Below, piece after piece: positions 63,581-64,000 of a DNA stretch of 64,000 nt; position 1 is the first letter of the stretch; every line of letters begins with the position of its first letter. The stretch spans positions 7,732,036 through 7,796,035 of the forward strand of contig NW_022098008.1 of the NCBI RefSeq assembly GCF_002288925.2, given 5' to 3'. The notes beneath the pieces were generated by a model. That model had not been told where the DNA came from. It made no database searches and was given only the letters and a program-made list of their open reading frames with translations. Position numbers and translations under genes: made by a program. This DNA is from Delphinapterus leucas (lineage: Eukaryota; Chordata; Mammalia; Artiodactyla; Monodontidae).

Positions 63581-63761
63581 GGGTAGAGACAGTCTTATTA
63601 GTAGACTTTATTTTTATCACAATAGACAACTTAGATATTAAACATTATGGAGACACAGTCAATGTTTGTGAGACAAATGAGGAGGTACAGGAGTGGTTGG
63701 GAAGTCCAGCTCCACCATCAGCCTTCCTCAAAGTCATAAAGTCAAGTGGTTTCAACTAGCC

Positions 63762-63766
<5 letters not shown>

Positions 63767-63814
<48 letters not shown>
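63767..63814. repeat. (AT)24 microsatellite
   Basis: Perfect 48-bp AT repeat, fully self-complementary and able to form a hairpin or cruciform. Confidence 0.98.
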
Positions 63815-63816
<2 letters not shown>

Positions 63817-64000
63817 GAGAAAAGCAGGCCTAAGATTGCAGCTTGGTTACCCATAACTTGCTAATACCAATGATAAATCTCTAAGCCAAGGCTAAACCAT
63901 TTATAAGATTTAGTAACAGCTCAAAGTCTCTAACACTATATCACTAGGTTCCTTATTTAATCAAATTATTTTGAAATGTATATTTGCAATGATGAGTGAT
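63815..64000. other. No gene recognised
   Basis: AT-rich sequence to the window end. Confidence 0.4.

Noticed and set aside
63134..63586. 150-codon + strand frame
   Set aside because: No recognisable domain, low-complexity Pro/Ser/Thr text, and probable old LINE origin. Kept only as a possible L2-like fragment.

Overview
The window reads as non-coding nuclear DNA from a cetacean (toothed whale or dolphin type), or a very close cetartiodactyl relative. The main reason is a set of five young tRNA-derived SINEs of the CHR type, each starting GGGCTTCCCTGGTGGCGCAG or a one-base variant. They sit beside L1 copies that end in the cetartiodactyl-style tail ACTCCAATAAAGATGTTAAA. Old mammal-wide repeats (L2, MIR, hAT-Charlie, MaLR and ERVL LTRs, L1M) make up much of the rest. 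I found no host protein-coding exon, tRNA, rRNA, CRISPR array or bacterial-type gene that I could support. The longest open frame is the reverse transcriptase part of an L1 ORF2. The window is best described as intergenic or intronic.

Layout. 1-1800: 3' part of a young L1, cut by the window edge. 4.2-7.7 kb: hAT-type elements, a palindromic mariner MITE, a solo LTR and the first young SINE. 8.8-10 kb: an antisense L2 interrupted by a hAT element and an older SINE. 10.6-11.6 kb: a possible processed retrocopy. 12.1-12.6 kb: L1 3' end. 17.3-19.9 kb: the largest young L1 (about 2.6 kb, 5'-truncated, with target-site duplication). 24.9-28.4 kb: a long ancient antisense L1. 29.3-30.5 kb: L2 split by an LTR-like insert. 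31.2-32.4 kb: AT-rich repeat-free block. 32.7-33.0 kb: a degenerate 20-bp minisatellite. 33.7-45.5 kb: several L1 3' ends, a MaLR LTR carrying a SINE, and an antisense L2 into which two very short L1s landed. 45.6-64 kb: two SINEs, a MER20-like element, L2, MIR and L1M fragments, four microsatellites, a poly(A)-tailed insert of unknown origin, and a 120-bp local duplication on either side of an old L1 end, followed by a tailless SINE.

There is no operon-like gene cooperation to describe. The functional logic is retrotransposition: L1 ORF2 remnants are the enzyme source type, while the SINEs, tailless SINE and candidate retrocopies carry the poly(A) tails and target-site duplications expected of L1-driven insertion. 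Fourteen of the sixteen L1 pieces and all five young SINEs point to the + strand. That would fit an intron of a gene transcribed on the - strand, but this is inference. Family names for old repeats come from memory of consensus sequences and need a library search.
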